Shown in pieces: positions 34,705 through 43,778 of a stretch of DNA of 43,783 bases. The notes under the pieces are model-generated. The model was given only the letters and a program-made list of their open reading frames with translations. It was not told the DNA's origin and searched no databases. Source of the stretch: Limimaricola cinnabarinus LL-001 (GTDB lineage: Bacteria > Pseudomonadota > Alphaproteobacteria > Rhodobacterales > Rhodobacteraceae); contig NZ_BATB01000030.1 of NCBI RefSeq assembly GCF_000466965.1, positions 1-43,783 of the forward strand, given 5' to 3'. Made by a program: the position numbers and the translations under genes. The first letter of the stretch is position 1. Each line of letters starts with the position of its first letter.

Positions 34705-35907
34705 ATGAGCCAGACAGACACGGACCCCGCGGCGGTGGTCGAGATCACCGCCCATGACAACCTGCGCGACATCCCCGCCCCCGAGTGGGATGGCTGCGCC
34801 TGCCCCGAGGCCGCCGAGGGCCGCCCGAGCGACCCCTTCACAACGCATCGCTTCCTCTCGGCACTGGAAGACAGCGGCTCGGTTGGACCCGGCACCGGCT
34901 GGCAGCCGCATTACCTCGCCGCCCGGCGTGACGGCGCGCTGATCGCCTGCGCGCCGCTCTATGCCAAGGGCCACAGCCAAGGCGAATACGTCTTCGACCA
35001 CGCCTGGGCCGATGCCTATGAGCGCGCGGGCGGGGCCTATTACCCCAAGCTGCAGATCGCCGTGCCCTTCACGCCGGTCACCGGGCGGCGCTTTCTCGCC
35101 AAGCCGGGCCACGAGGCCGAGGGCATGGCGGCTCTGATGCAGGGCGCGGTACAGCTTGCGGCGAATAACGGCCTGTCGTCGCTGCACGCCACCTTCTGCG
35201 CGCAGGACGAGGCGGTGGCCGGAGAGCAGATGGGGCTGATGCGCCGCACTGGCCAGCAGTTTCATTGGATCGACGAGGGCTATGGAAACTTCGACGGTTT
35301 TCTCGCGGCCCTCTCCTCGCGCAAGCGCAAGACCATCCGAAAGGAGCGGGAGGGCGCGCGCGCTTCGGGTCTGCGCATCGAGCACCTGACCGGCGACGAT
35401 CTGAAACCGCACCACTGGGACGCGGTCTGGGCCTTCTATCAGGACACCGGACGCCGCAAATGGGGCTCGCCCTATCTCAGCCGCGCTTTTTTCGAGATCG
35501 CGCAGGAGACGTTGCGCGACGACATGTTGCTGATCCTCGCGTCAGATGGCGATCGGCCCGTGGCCGGCGCGCTGAACCTGATCGGGCGTGATACGCTCTA
35601 TGGCCGCTATTGGGGCGCGCTGGAGCATCATCCGTTCCTGCATTTCGAGCTGTGCTACTATCAGGCAATCGACTGGGCGCTAGCGCATGGGCTGCCCCGC
35701 GTCGAGGCGGGCGCGCAGGGTGAACACAAGCTGGCGCGCGGCTACCTGCCGGTGGCGACGCACTCGTTGCACTGGATCGCGGAGCCGGGCTTTCGCGACG
35801 CGGTGGCGCGCTATCTCGATGCCGAGCGCGTGGCGGTGGACGAGGAAATCGAGGTGCTGACGGGCTATGGCCCGTTCCGGCGCACGCGCATGGAGGATCA
35901 GGAATGA
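34705..35907 (+). CDS. FemAB-like GNAT superfamily protein (DUF482)
   Basis: A 400-residue protein of the DUF482/FemAB_like family, related to peptidoglycan-bridge aminoacyltransferases. It has the typical opening [50 protein letters not shown], and the C-terminal [20 protein letters not shown] followed by [14 protein letters not shown]. The substrate of this family is not known. Its stop overlaps phhB by 4 bases. It lies 31 bases after the repaired glycerophosphodiesterase. The ATG at 34705 gives the complete family N-terminus. Confidence 0.9.
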   Translation: MSQTDTDPAAVVEITAHDNLRDIPAPEWDGCACPEAAEGRPSDPFTTHRFLSALEDSGSVGPGTGWQPHYLAARRDGALIACAPLYAKGHSQGEYVFDHAWADAYERAGGAYYPKLQIAVPFTPVTGRRFLAKPGHEAEGMAALMQGAVQLAANNGLSSLHATFCAQDEAVAGEQMGLMRRTGQQFHWIDEGYGNFDGFLAALSSRKRKTIRKEREGARASGLRIEHLTGDDLKPHHWDAVWAFYQDTGRRKWGSPYLSRAFFEIAQETLRDDMLLILASDGDRPVAGALNLIGRDTLYGRYWGALEHHPFLHFELCYYQAIDWALAHGLPRVEAGAQGEHKLARGYLPVATHSLHWIAEPGFRDAVARYLDAERVAVDEEIEVLTGYGPFRRTRMEDQE

Positions 35908-36191
35908 CCGAGACGCTCGACGAGGCGGGGCGCAAGACCCTCAAGGCCGCCGGATGGAAAACCGAAGCCAACCGCGACGCAGTGACCAAAATCTTTCGAT
36001 TTTCAAATTTTGTTGATGCTTTCGGCTTCATGACACGCTGCGCGTTTTGGGCCGAGAAGTTGAATCACCACCCCGAATGGTCCAACAGCTACCGGACCGT
36101 GACCGTCACGCTCACCACCCACGACGCGGACGGACTGACGGAACTCGACGCGAAGCTCGCGTCGAAGATGGACAAGCTGGCGGAGGCCTGA
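35904..36191 (+). CDS. phhB: 4a-hydroxytetrahydrobiopterin dehydratase (pterin-4a-carbinolamine dehydratase)
   Basis: A 95-residue PCD/DCoH protein. The active-site motif is [20 protein letters not shown], with the conserved His-His-Pro-Glu-Trp. The family recycles the pterin cofactor of phenylalanine hydroxylase. No phenylalanine hydroxylase gene is nearby, so another pterin role is possible. A patch at 35988-36014 is about 80 percent A+T and encodes KIFRFSNFV with codons rare in the neighbours (TTT, CGA, TCA, AAT, GTT). The stop shares one base with the mscS start. Confidence 0.95.
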   Translation: MTETLDEAGRKTLKAAGWKTEANRDAVTKIFRFSNFVDAFGFMTRCAFWAEKLNHHPEWSNSYRTVTVTLTTHDADGLTELDAKLASKMDKLAEA

Positions 36192-37078
36192 TGCAAGACG
36201 TTCTCAATACCGAGCTTTGGTCGGGCACCTCGCTCGGCGACCTGCTGACCCTCGAATTCCTGACCGCGATCCTCGGCGGCACGATCAGCGCGATCTTCGT
36301 GCTGACGGCGGGCTTCATCATCGCGGGCTGGTTCTCGCGGCGGATCAAGGGGCTGGCCTCGCGTCACTCGCGGCTCGACCAGACGCTGTTCGACTTCCTC
36401 TCCAACATCGTCTGGTACGCCGTCGTCGCCTTCTCGGTGCTGATCGTGCTCAACACGCTCGGGGTGCGGACCACCTCCGTGGTCGCGGTCATCGGTGCCG
36501 CCGGTCTGGCCGTCGGCCTCGCGCTTCAGGGCACGCTGTCGAACGTGGCGGCGGGCGTGATGATCGTGTTGTTCCGGCCCTTCAAGCTTGGCGATTTCGT
36601 GGTGATCAACGGCCAGATGGGCACGGTGAAGTCGATCTCGCTTAACTACATCGAGCTGGCCGACCTGCAGAACCTGCAGATCATCGTCCCCAACAGCCAG
36701 GTCTGGGGCAACACCATCGTCAGCTACTCGGCCAACCCGACGCGGCGCGTGCAATGGGTGTTCGGGGTCTCCTACGGATCGAACCTCGCGCAGGCCGAGA
36801 AGGTCATCATGGACACCATCATGTCGGACCCGCGCGCCATGAAGGACCCCGAGCCCTTCATCCAGGTGAGCAATCTGGGCGATTACTCGGTCGATTTCAC
36901 GGTGCGCGTCTGGTGCGCAAACTCGGACGCATGGGGCTTTCAGACCGACTGCACCCGTCGGGTCAAGGAGGCGCTGGACGAAGCCGGGATCGAGATCCCC
37001 TTCCCGACCCGGACCCTCTACGCCAACAAGCTGGCCGGCGAGGACGAAGACCGCGAGACGCGCCACGCCGCCGAGTGA
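36191..37078 (+). CDS. mscS: Small-conductance mechanosensitive channel MscS
   Basis: A 295-residue MscS with three N-terminal transmembrane helices (about 22-48, 72-95 and 98-130). The pore helix TM3 has the Gly/Ala pattern IGAAGLAVGLALQGTLSNVA. Then come VMIVLFRPFKLGDFV, the beta domain and a C-terminal alpha/beta domain. It protects against hypo-osmotic shock by opening under membrane tension. Last of the five-gene run. A hairpin (37089-37122) lies between it and the convergent peroxiredoxin gene. Confidence 0.95.
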   Translation: MQDVLNTELWSGTSLGDLLTLEFLTAILGGTISAIFVLTAGFIIAGWFSRRIKGLASRHSRLDQTLFDFLSNIVWYAVVAFSVLIVLNTLGVRTTSVVAVIGAAGLAVGLALQGTLSNVAAGVMIVLFRPFKLGDFVVINGQMGTVKSISLNYIELADLQNLQIIVPNSQVWGNTIVSYSANPTRRVQWVFGVSYGSNLAQAEKVIMDTIMSDPRAMKDPEPFIQVSNLGDYSVDFTVRVWCANSDAWGFQTDCTRRVKEALDEAGIEIPFPTRTLYANKLAGEDEDRETRHAAE

Positions 37079-37088
37079 GCCCGTCGAC

Positions 37089-37122
37089 AGGGCGAAGAGG
37101 GACATGCGCCCCCTTTCGCCCT
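37089..37122. terminator. Hairpin between mscS and the peroxiredoxin gene
   Basis: AGGGCGAA (37089-37096) pairs with TTCGCCCT (37115-37122). Inside, GGG (37099-37101) pairs with CCC (37110-37112). It is placed between convergent genes. It has no T-run, so intrinsic termination is uncertain. Confidence 0.45.
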
Positions 37123-37127
37123 CTCGC

Positions 37128-37616
37128 TCAGAGCGCTGCGACAATGCTCGCCCCGCCCGAGATGTCGCAGGTCCCGGTCCCTTCCTCGGGGTGCCAGACC
37201 TTCACCACCCCGTCCTCGGCCATCAGCGCGAAGCGCTTGCAGCGCCGGATGAAGCCGCGATCGGGGTTCGAGAACTCCATGCCGATGGCCGTGGTGAACA
37301 CGCTGGAGGTGTCGCCCAGCATGGTGATCCCGGCCTCGGTCGCACCGGTCGCCTCGCCCCAGGCCTTCATCACGAAGGGGTCGTTGACCGACAGGCAGAT
37401 CACCTCGTCCACGCCTTTGGCCCTCAGGTCGTCCATCGCGCGGATGAAGCTCGGCACATGCGCGGTCGAACAGGTGCCCGTATAGGCCCCGGGCAGTCCG
37501 AAGATCACCACGCGGCGGCCCTTGAGCATCTCGCCCAGCGCCACCTTTTCCGGGCCATCGGCCCCCATCCGCAGCAGATCCGCCTCCGGCAGCCTGTCTC
37601 CAACAGTGATCGTCAT
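37128..37616 (-). CDS. Peroxiredoxin (Prx5/AhpE-type redoxin)
   Basis: A 162-residue thiol peroxidase of the Prx5 group. The peroxidatic Cys49 is in PGAYTGTCSTAHVPSF. FVMKAWGEATGA and DTSSVFTTAIGMEFSNPDRG are family segments. It reduces H2O2 and organic peroxides with glutathione, glutaredoxin or thioredoxin. Further Cys (RRCKRF and TGTCDIS near the C-terminus) could act in resolution. Divergent from the flavoprotein gene at 37704 (87-base gap), which might be a redox partner. That is inference. Confidence 0.93.
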   Translation of the reverse strand: MTITVGDRLPEADLLRMGADGPEKVALGEMLKGRRVVIFGLPGAYTGTCSTAHVPSFIRAMDDLRAKGVDEVICLSVNDPFVMKAWGEATGATEAGITMLGDTSSVFTTAIGMEFSNPDRGFIRRCKRFALMAEDGVVKVWHPEEGTGTCDISGGASIVAAL

Positions 37617-37703
37617 GCTTTGCGGCCCTTTCGCGATTGCGGTCGATGGCAGGGGATATAGTCTGCCGCGCGCAGCCGGGCCACTGAAACCAAGGAGACG
37701 CAC

Positions 37704-38914
37704 ATGTCCCATTTCGTCGTGATCGGGGCCGGACAGGCCGGATCGTCGCTCGTGGCCAAGCTGCGGGCCGAGGCGTTCGAGGGGCGCATCACCCTGATCG
37801 GGGCCGAAACCGCCCCGCCCTACCAGCGCCCGCCCCTGTCCAAGGCCTACCTTCTGGGCGAGATGGAGAAGGCGCGCCTCTTCCTGCGACCCGAGGCATG
37901 GTACGGCGAGCACGACATCGACCTGCGCCTCGGGGTCACGGCAGATGCGCTCGACAAGGGGGCGAAGACCGTGACGCTCTCGGATGGCGAGACCCTGGCC
38001 TATGACCGGCTCGCGCTGTGCACCGGGGCGCATCCGCGCCGCCTGCCCGCCGCGATCGGTGGCGATCTTGCGGGCGTGTTCACCATGCGCGACCTCGCCG
38101 ATGCCGACACACTCGCCCCTGAAATGGTCGAGGGGCGCCGCCTTCTGGTGGTCGGCGGCGGCTATATCGGGCTGGAGGCGGCGGCGGTGGCCGCCAAGCG
38201 AGGACTGCAGGTCACGGTGGTCGAACAGGCCGAGCGCATCCTGCAGCGCGTCGCCGCCCCCGAAACCTCGGCTTTCTTTCGCGACCTGCACCGCCGTCAC
38301 GGCGTCGAGATCCGTGAGGGTGTCGGGTTGGACCGGCTGTTGGGCGAGAGCCGCGTCACAGGCGCGCGGCTGTCGGACGGCACTGAGATCGCGTGCGACT
38401 TCGCCATCGTCGGCGTCGGCGTCGCACCAGGCACGGGCCTTGCCGAACCCGCGGGCCTCGCCCTCGACAATGGCATCCGCTGCGACATCCATTGCCGCAC
38501 CTCGGACGAGAGCATCTGGCTGCGGGCGACTGTGCCTCGCTCCTCTGGACCGACATGCGCATCCGGCTCGAAAGCGTCGGCAACGCCATCGACATGGCCG
38601 AGAATGCCGCGCTCAACATGCTGGGGCGGGGCGTCGAATACCGCCCCCGTCCTTGGTTCTGGTCGGACCAGTTCGACACCAAGCTTCAGATCGCGGGCCT
38701 CAACGCGGGCTGGGACGCGGTGCATGTCCGCCCCGGGACTGGCCCGGAGCAGCAATCACATTGGTACTACCGGGGCGACAAGCTGATCGCAGTCGACGCG
38801 ATGAACGACAGCCGCGCCTACATGATCGGCAAGCGGCTGATCGAAGCGGGAAAATCGCCCGATCCCGCGCGCGCCAGCGACCCGACCACCGAGCTGAAGG
38901 CGCTGCTGGCATGA
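37704..38914 (+). CDS. FAD/NAD(P)-binding ferredoxin-reductase-like flavoprotein (one frameshift)
   Basis: A 403-residue (repaired) oxidoreductase of the class that reduces ferredoxins for oxygenases or P450s. FAD-binding GAGQAGSS is at residues 8-15, and PYQRPPLSKAYLLGE is typical of this subfamily. The NAD-binding GGGYIGLEAAAVAAKRG is in the middle, and the C-terminal reductase domain reads RPWFWSDQFDTKLQIAG. The break is at 38517-38519. IWAAGDCASLLWTDM is restored by adding one G to the GG of TGG. A partner ferredoxin gene is not in view. The stop overlaps the rsmD start (ATGA). Confidence 0.93.
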
Positions 38915-39471
38915 GGATCATCGCGGGCGCGCATCGTGGCCTCGCCCTCGCCGCCGTGGGAAAGGGCGACGCGGGCGCGCATCTGCGCCCCACCGCCGAC
39001 CGCGTGCGCGAAAGCCTGTTCAACGCGCTGGCGGGCGGGCGCTACGGCGACCCGATCAATGGCGCGCGCGTGCTCGATCTCTTTGCCGGGACCGGCGCGC
39101 TGGGGCTGGAGGCGCTGTCGCGCGGGGCCTCCCATGTTATCTTCGTCGATGATGGGCGGGTGGCCGGACGGCTGATCAGCGAGAACGTGGTAAAGTTGCG
39201 CGCCGAAGCCAGCACGACGCATCTCAAATGCGACGCGACCCGCCTGCCCGCCTGCGAGGCGCCCGCGGCCCTCGTCTTTCTCGACCCGCCCTATGGCAAG
39301 GGGCTCGGTGCACGGGCCCTCGCCTCGGCTGTCGCGGGGGGCTGGATCGCGCCCGGCGCGCTGATCGTCTGGGAGGAAAGCGCGCCGCAGCCCGCGCCCG
39401 AAGGGTTCACCCCCCTTGATACGCGCCACTACGGCGACACCCATGTCACATTTCTGGAACGCGACGGCTAA
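38911..39471 (+). CDS. rsmD: 16S rRNA (guanine(966)-N2)-methyltransferase RsmD
   Basis: A 186-residue methyltransferase. The SAM-binding LDLFAGTGALGLEALSRGA (from residue 55) and the catalytic DPPY (125-128) are present. It begins MRIIAGAHRG, RPTADRVRESLFNAL, as in RsmD. It methylates G966 of 16S rRNA in the small subunit. Complete length. Coupled by a 4-base overlap to the flavoprotein gene. Convergent with map, with 3 bases between the stops. Confidence 0.94.
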   Translation: MRIIAGAHRGLALAAVGKGDAGAHLRPTADRVRESLFNALAGGRYGDPINGARVLDLFAGTGALGLEALSRGASHVIFVDDGRVAGRLISENVVKLRAEASTTHLKCDATRLPACEAPAALVFLDPPYGKGLGARALASAVAGGWIAPGALIVWEESAPQPAPEGFTPLDTRHYGDTHVTFLERDG

Positions 39472-39474
39472 GGC

Positions 39475-40308
39475 TCAGATATCCCAAGTGGGATAAAATC
39501 GCTCGGCGGGCGAGATGGTGAAGATCTCATTGCCCTGCGCAGTGATCCCGATCGTGTGCTCGAACTGTGCCGAGAGCGACTTGTCACGTGTCACGGCGGT
39601 CCAGTCGTCGCCCAGCACCTTGGTCTCGGGGCGGCCCAGATTCACCATCGGTTCGATGGTGAAAAACATCCCCTCCTCCAGCACCGGCCCGGTGCCGGGC
39701 CGGCCGTAATGCAGCACGTTGGGCGGGGCATGGAATACCCTTCCAATGCCATGGCCGCAGAAATCGCGCACCACCGACATGCGATTCTCCTCGACATAGC
39801 TCTGGATCGCATGGCCGATGTCGCCGAAGGTGTTGCCCGGCCGTGCGACCTCGATCCCCTTCATCAGCGCGTCATGCGTCACTTGGATCAGCCGCTCGGC
39901 CTTGCGGCCGAGCTTGCCGGCCACGTACATCCGGCTGGTGTCGCCATAAAATCCATCGACGATGACGGTGACGTCGACATTGAGGATGTCGCCGTCCTTC
40001 AGCTTCTTGTCGCCGGGAATCCCGTGGCAGACCACATGGTTGACCGAAATGCAGCTCGCGTGCTGGTAGCCCTTGTAACCGATGGTCGCGCTCTTGGCGT
40101 TGGCCTGATCGATCAGATCGGTGATCACGCGGTCGATCTCGGAAGTGCGCTGACCCACCACGACATGTTCGGCGATGTCGTCGAGGATCGTGGCCGCAAG
40201 GCGACCGGCGCGGTTCATTCCCCCGAAATCCTCGAGATCGTGGATGCGGATGCCATCACGGGTCAGGCGGCCCTTGCGTTCGTCGGCGGCGGTCTCGTCC
40301 AAAGTCAT
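39475..40308 (-). CDS. map: Methionine aminopeptidase (type I)
   Basis: A 277-residue metalloprotease that removes N-terminal Met from nascent proteins. Metal ligands fall in the segments NVDVTVIVDGFYGDTSRMY (two Asp), CGHGIGRVFH (His), EEGMFFTIEPMV (Glu) and FEHTIGI (Glu). VCHGIPGDKKLKDGD holds the substrate-binding His. The ATG at 40308 is preceded by an AGAGG Shine-Dalgarno. An upstream in-frame ATG at 40326 and one at 40359 would add residues not conserved in the family. Divergent from the CinA-N-like gene, with 116 bases between starts. Confidence 0.95.
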   Translation of the reverse strand: MTLDETAADERKGRLTRDGIRIHDLEDFGGMNRAGRLAATILDDIAEHVVVGQRTSEIDRVITDLIDQANAKSATIGYKGYQHASCISVNHVVCHGIPGDKKLKDGDILNVDVTVIVDGFYGDTSRMYVAGKLGRKAERLIQVTHDALMKGIEVARPGNTFGDIGHAIQSYVEENRMSVVRDFCGHGIGRVFHAPPNVLHYGRPGTGPVLEEGMFFTIEPMVNLGRPETKVLGDDWTAVTRDKSLSAQFEHTIGITAQGNEIFTISPAERFYPTWDI

Positions 40309-40424
40309 CACCTCTATCCCTTTCATCCTGAAATAGGTCGTATGGCGGGCGGAATCCACCCGCCCGCGTGGAAATGGATGCCGCCCCGGCCTATACCTTA
40401 AGCAGACAGGCGCAGCCCGCCCCC

Positions 40425-41183
40425 ATGACCGAATGGACGACCGAGCCGATGACCGAGCCGATGACCAACCCGACCGCCGCCATGCTCGTGATCGGGGACG
40501 AGATCCTCTCGGGCCGCACCCGCGACAGCAACATGCACCATCTCGCCCGCGAACTGACGCTGCGCGGCATCGACCTGCGCGAAAGCCGCGTCGTCTCGGA
40601 CGACCACGACATCATCGTCGCGGCGGTGCGCGCGCTGTCGGGGGCGCATGACCACGTCTTCACCTCCGGCGGCATCGGCCCGACGCATGACGACATCACC
40701 GCCGAGGCCGTCGCCGCCGCGATGGGCGCGCCCATCGGCATCCGCGACGATGCCCGCGCGATCCTCGCCGCGCATTACGAGGCGCGGGGCGTGGAGCTGA
40801 ACGCCGCGCGGCTGCGCATGGCGCGCATTCCCGAGGGCGCCGCCCTCATCGACAACCCGGTCAGCGCCGCACCGGGGTTTTCGCTCGGCAACGTGCATGT
40901 CATGGCGGGCGTGCCGCGCATCTTCGAGGCGATGCTGGCGGGGCTCTTGCCGAAGATCCCCGGCGGTCGCCCGGTGCTGTCGCAATCCCTGCGCATCGAG
41001 CGTGGCGAAGGCGACGTGGCCGAGCCGCTCTCGGATTTGGCCAAGGCGCATCCGACGCTTGCCATCGGCTCCTATCCCTTCTCGGAAAACGGCGTCACCG
41101 GCACCAATATCGTGATCCGCGGCGGCGACGGGGCCGAGATCGAGGCGGCGCTGGTCGCGCTTGCGGAGCAGTTCCCGGCGTGA
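40425..41183 (+). CDS. Molybdopterin-binding / CinA N-terminal-like protein
   Basis: A 252-residue stand-alone MoaB/MogA-fold domain like the N-terminus of CinA (competence/damage-inducible protein). It has MLVIGDEILSGRTRDSN, VFTSGGIGPTHDDITAEAVA and VHVMAGVPRIFEAML. In CinA this domain hydrolyses ADP-ribose. Stand-alone forms are called molybdopterin-binding proteins without proof. Three ATGs (40425, 40449, 40458) occur within a short 12-base tandem repeat (ACCGAGCCGATG twice), and the start is uncertain. 40458 gives the shortest conserved N-terminus. Its stop is within the GTG start of the next gene. Confidence 0.88.
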   Translation: MTEWTTEPMTEPMTNPTAAMLVIGDEILSGRTRDSNMHHLARELTLRGIDLRESRVVSDDHDIIVAAVRALSGAHDHVFTSGGIGPTHDDITAEAVAAAMGAPIGIRDDARAILAAHYEARGVELNAARLRMARIPEGAALIDNPVSAAPGFSLGNVHVMAGVPRIFEAMLAGLLPKIPGGRPVLSQSLRIERGEGDVAEPLSDLAKAHPTLAIGSYPFSENGVTGTNIVIRGGDGAEIEAALVALAEQFPA

Positions 41184-41866
41184 CGCCCGAGGCGGGCTTT
41201 GCCGCTCTCGCCGCCACGTGGCCCGCCCATGCGCTGCGCGATCTTGGGCCGGTGCGGCTGCGCGACGGCGCGGGCGGTGGCAGCCGGGTCTCGGCGGCGA
41301 CGCTGGAGGGGCCGTTCGGCCTGCCCGAGATCGAGGCCGCCGAGACCGCCATGCGCGCCGAAGGACGCGCGCCGCTGTTCATGGTCCGCGCAGGCGAGGC
41401 GCGGCTCGACGCGGCGCTCGCGGCCCGGGGCTACGCGGTGCTGGACCCGACGCTGATCCTCGCGGCGCCGCTCAGCGCCCTTGACGGGATCACGCCCAAT
41501 GCAAACTGGCCGCCGAGCCCCGCCCAGATCGCGATCTGGGCCGATGGCGGCATCGGCCCCGCCCGGAACGCGGTGATGGCACGGGTCGCGGGCACCCGGG
41601 CCGTGCTGTCCCATCCCGGCGGCTGCGCCTTCGTGGCGAACCATGGAGAGATCGCCATGCTGCACGCGCTGGAGGTCTTGGTCCCGATGCGCCGCCGTGG
41701 CGTGGGGCGGGCATTGATGGCGATGGCAGCGGGTTGGGCACGGGCCGAAGGGGCGCGTGTCCTCGCCCTCGCCGTGACCCGCGCCAACGGATCGGCCCGG
41801 TCGCTCTATGCGGGTCTGGGTTACGGGGAGGTTACCTCCTACCACTACCGGCGGGCTCCGGCATGA
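41180..41866 (+). CDS. GNAT-family N-acetyltransferase
   Basis: A 228-residue acetyltransferase with a GTG start overlapping the previous stop (GTGA). The GNAT core is C-terminal: MLHALEVLVPMRRRGVGRAL contains the acetyl-CoA loop RRGVGRA, then ALAVTRANGSARSLYAGLGY. An N-terminal extension of about 100 residues has no motif that I recognise. Substrate unknown. It is coupled to the OmpA-like gene by an ATGA overlap. Confidence 0.87.
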   Translation: MTPEAGFAALAATWPAHALRDLGPVRLRDGAGGGSRVSAATLEGPFGLPEIEAAETAMRAEGRAPLFMVRAGEARLDAALAARGYAVLDPTLILAAPLSALDGITPNANWPPSPAQIAIWADGGIGPARNAVMARVAGTRAVLSHPGGCAFVANHGEIAMLHALEVLVPMRRRGVGRALMAMAAGWARAEGARVLALAVTRANGSARSLYAGLGYGEVTSYHYRRAPA

Positions 41867-42783
41867 TCCGCGCCACGCTGCTGCTGGCGCTCTGGCCCGG
41901 CATTGCCGCGACGCTGGAGCTTCCGGTGCCCGAGGGGGCCGTGCTCACCGCCGAGACGCGGCGCGATGCGGAGGTTTACGCCCTGCCCACCGGCCCGGCG
42001 CAGGGCGGCCCGCCACCGGTCGCGCCGATCATGGGCCGGGTCGAAACGCGAGCCTGGCGCATCGACCCCGACGCCCCCTCCGCCGCCGGACTGATCGCGC
42101 CGATTCGCGCGGCGCTCGGAGCGGCGGGTTTCGAGATTTTGCTCGACTGCGCGGCCCGGGCCTGCGGCGGGTTCGACTTCCGCTTCGGGACCGAGGTTCT
42201 GCCGCCGCCGGCGATGCATGTCGATCTCGGCAGCTTCCGGTTTCTTTCGGCCCGGCGCGATACGCCCCAGGGCCCCGAGGCGGTCGGCGCCTTGGCGAGC
42301 CGCACGGGCGGCACCGGGCATCTGCAACTGATCACGGTGATGCCAGAGGGCGCGGCCCCCGCCTCGCTCTCCCCTACCGCGCCCTCCCTCGTTGCCACTC
42401 CGTCCGAGGGGGAGCTTGCAACAGCGCTCTCGCGCGAGGGCAACGCCGTGCTCGAGGGTGTGGAATTCGCCCCCGGCGCCGCGACGCTCGGACCAAGAGA
42501 CAGCCCGGCCCTTCCGGCATTGGCCGCGTGGCTCGAGGCCAACCCGGATCGACGCGTCGTGCTGGTGGGGCATACCGACATGACAGGCGCTCTCGATGCC
42601 AACATCGCCCTGTCACGCCGCCGCGCCGAGGCGGTACGCGAACGGTTGCTGCGCGATCACGGGCTGAACCGCGACCGGATCGACGCCCAAGGGGCCGGTT
42701 GGCTGGCCCCGCGCGCCTCCAACGCCACGAAGGCGGGCCGCGCCGCCAATCGCCGGGTCGAGGTTGTCGTCTCAGGGGGTTGA
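41863..42783 (+). CDS. OmpA-family outer-membrane/peptidoglycan-binding protein
   Basis: A 306-residue protein with a signal peptide (IRATLLLALWPGIAATLELP) and a C-terminal OmpA-like domain (about 195-305), with VVLVGHTDMTGALDANIALS, RRRAEAVRERLL and AGWLAPRASNATKAGRAANR, the last two conserved for peptidoglycan binding. The middle part (about 25-185) is not a beta-barrel that I recognise. It likely anchors the outer membrane or a periplasmic complex to the cell wall. Overlaps the GNAT stop by 4 bases. Confidence 0.9.
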   Translation: MIRATLLLALWPGIAATLELPVPEGAVLTAETRRDAEVYALPTGPAQGGPPPVAPIMGRVETRAWRIDPDAPSAAGLIAPIRAALGAAGFEILLDCAARACGGFDFRFGTEVLPPPAMHVDLGSFRFLSARRDTPQGPEAVGALASRTGGTGHLQLITVMPEGAAPASLSPTAPSLVATPSEGELATALSREGNAVLEGVEFAPGAATLGPRDSPALPALAAWLEANPDRRVVLVGHTDMTGALDANIALSRRRAEAVRERLLRDHGLNRDRIDAQGAGWLAPRASNATKAGRAANRRVEVVVSGG

Positions 42784-42827
42784 ACTTCGCCCATTCGGCC
42801 CTCTCATCGCAGGCAAAGGAGACTTGC

Positions 42828-43778
42828 ATGGCAGGACATTCTCACGATCATGGCCACGGTTCTGGCGGAGGTCATGGCCATCACCATCACATCGACCCCG
42901 AGGCCGGTGATTGGCGCGTGGCGGGGGCCATCGCGGTCAACCTCGCCCTGACGCTGGCGCAGATCGTCGGCGGCATCGTCTCGGGCAGCCTCGCACTTAT
43001 CGCCGACGCGCTGCACAACCTGTCGGACGCGGTGTCGCTGATCATCGCCTTTGCCGCGCGCAAGATCGCGCGGCGTCCGGCGGATGCCGAGATGACCTTC
43101 GGCTACGGGCGGGCCGAGGTGGTGGCGGCGCTGGTGAACTACACCTCGCTGATCCTGATCGGGCTCTATCTCGGCTACGAGGCGATCGCGCGGTTCGTCT
43201 CGCCCGAGCCGGTGGCGGGCTGGATCATGATCTGGGTCGCGGGCCTCGCCCTCGTCGTCGATCTGGTCACGGCGGCGCTCACTTATTCCATGTCGAAGGA
43301 CAGCGTGAACATCCGCGCCGCGTTCTTGCACAACCTTGCCGACGCGCTGGGTTCGGTCGCCGTCATCGTCGCGGGCGTGGCGGTGCTCGTGTTCGGCTGG
43401 GCATGGGTCGATCCAGTGGTGACGCTGGCGATCGCGGGCTACATCCTGTGGATGTCGCTGGCGCAGATCGGCGGCGTCATCCGCATTCTGATGCTTGGCG
43501 CGCCGCCCGATCTCGACACGGCGGCCGTGCTCGATCACCTGCGCGGTATCGAGGGCGTGGCCTCGGTCCACCATGTGCATCTGTGGCAGATGCAGGAGAA
43601 CGCGGCCGCGCTTGATGCGCATGTGGCGGTGATCGAAGGGCGCTGGTCCGAGGCCGACGGCATCAAGGCGCGCATCAAGCGCGCGCTGGGCGAGCGGTTT
43701 GGCATCGGCCATGTCACCCTCGAGATGGAATGCGCCAGCCACGCCTGCGACGATGCCGAAGCCATTGGTCACGGATGA
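42828..43778 (+). CDS. Cation diffusion facilitator (Zn/Co/Cd efflux, CzcD-like)
   Basis: A 316-residue CDF transporter. A His-rich N-terminus (GHSHDHGHGSGGGHGHHHHI, residues 3-22) is followed by six helices. The metal-site HxxxD motifs are H63/D67 in ADALHNLSDAVS and the LHNLADALGSVAV segment. A C-terminal cytoplasmic domain ends in MECASHACDDAEAIGHG. It exports zinc, cobalt or related cations. A GGAGACTTGC Shine-Dalgarno precedes the ATG. It could balance the cobalt importer 41 kb to the left, but the metal is not proven. The last complete gene; only five bases follow it. Confidence 0.94.
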   Translation: MAGHSHDHGHGSGGGHGHHHHIDPEAGDWRVAGAIAVNLALTLAQIVGGIVSGSLALIADALHNLSDAVSLIIAFAARKIARRPADAEMTFGYGRAEVVAALVNYTSLILIGLYLGYEAIARFVSPEPVAGWIMIWVAGLALVVDLVTAALTYSMSKDSVNIRAAFLHNLADALGSVAVIVAGVAVLVFGWAWVDPVVTLAIAGYILWMSLAQIGGVIRILMLGAPPDLDTAAVLDHLRGIEGVASVHHVHLWQMQENAAALDAHVAVIEGRWSEADGIKARIKRALGERFGIGHVTLEMECASHACDDAEAIGHG

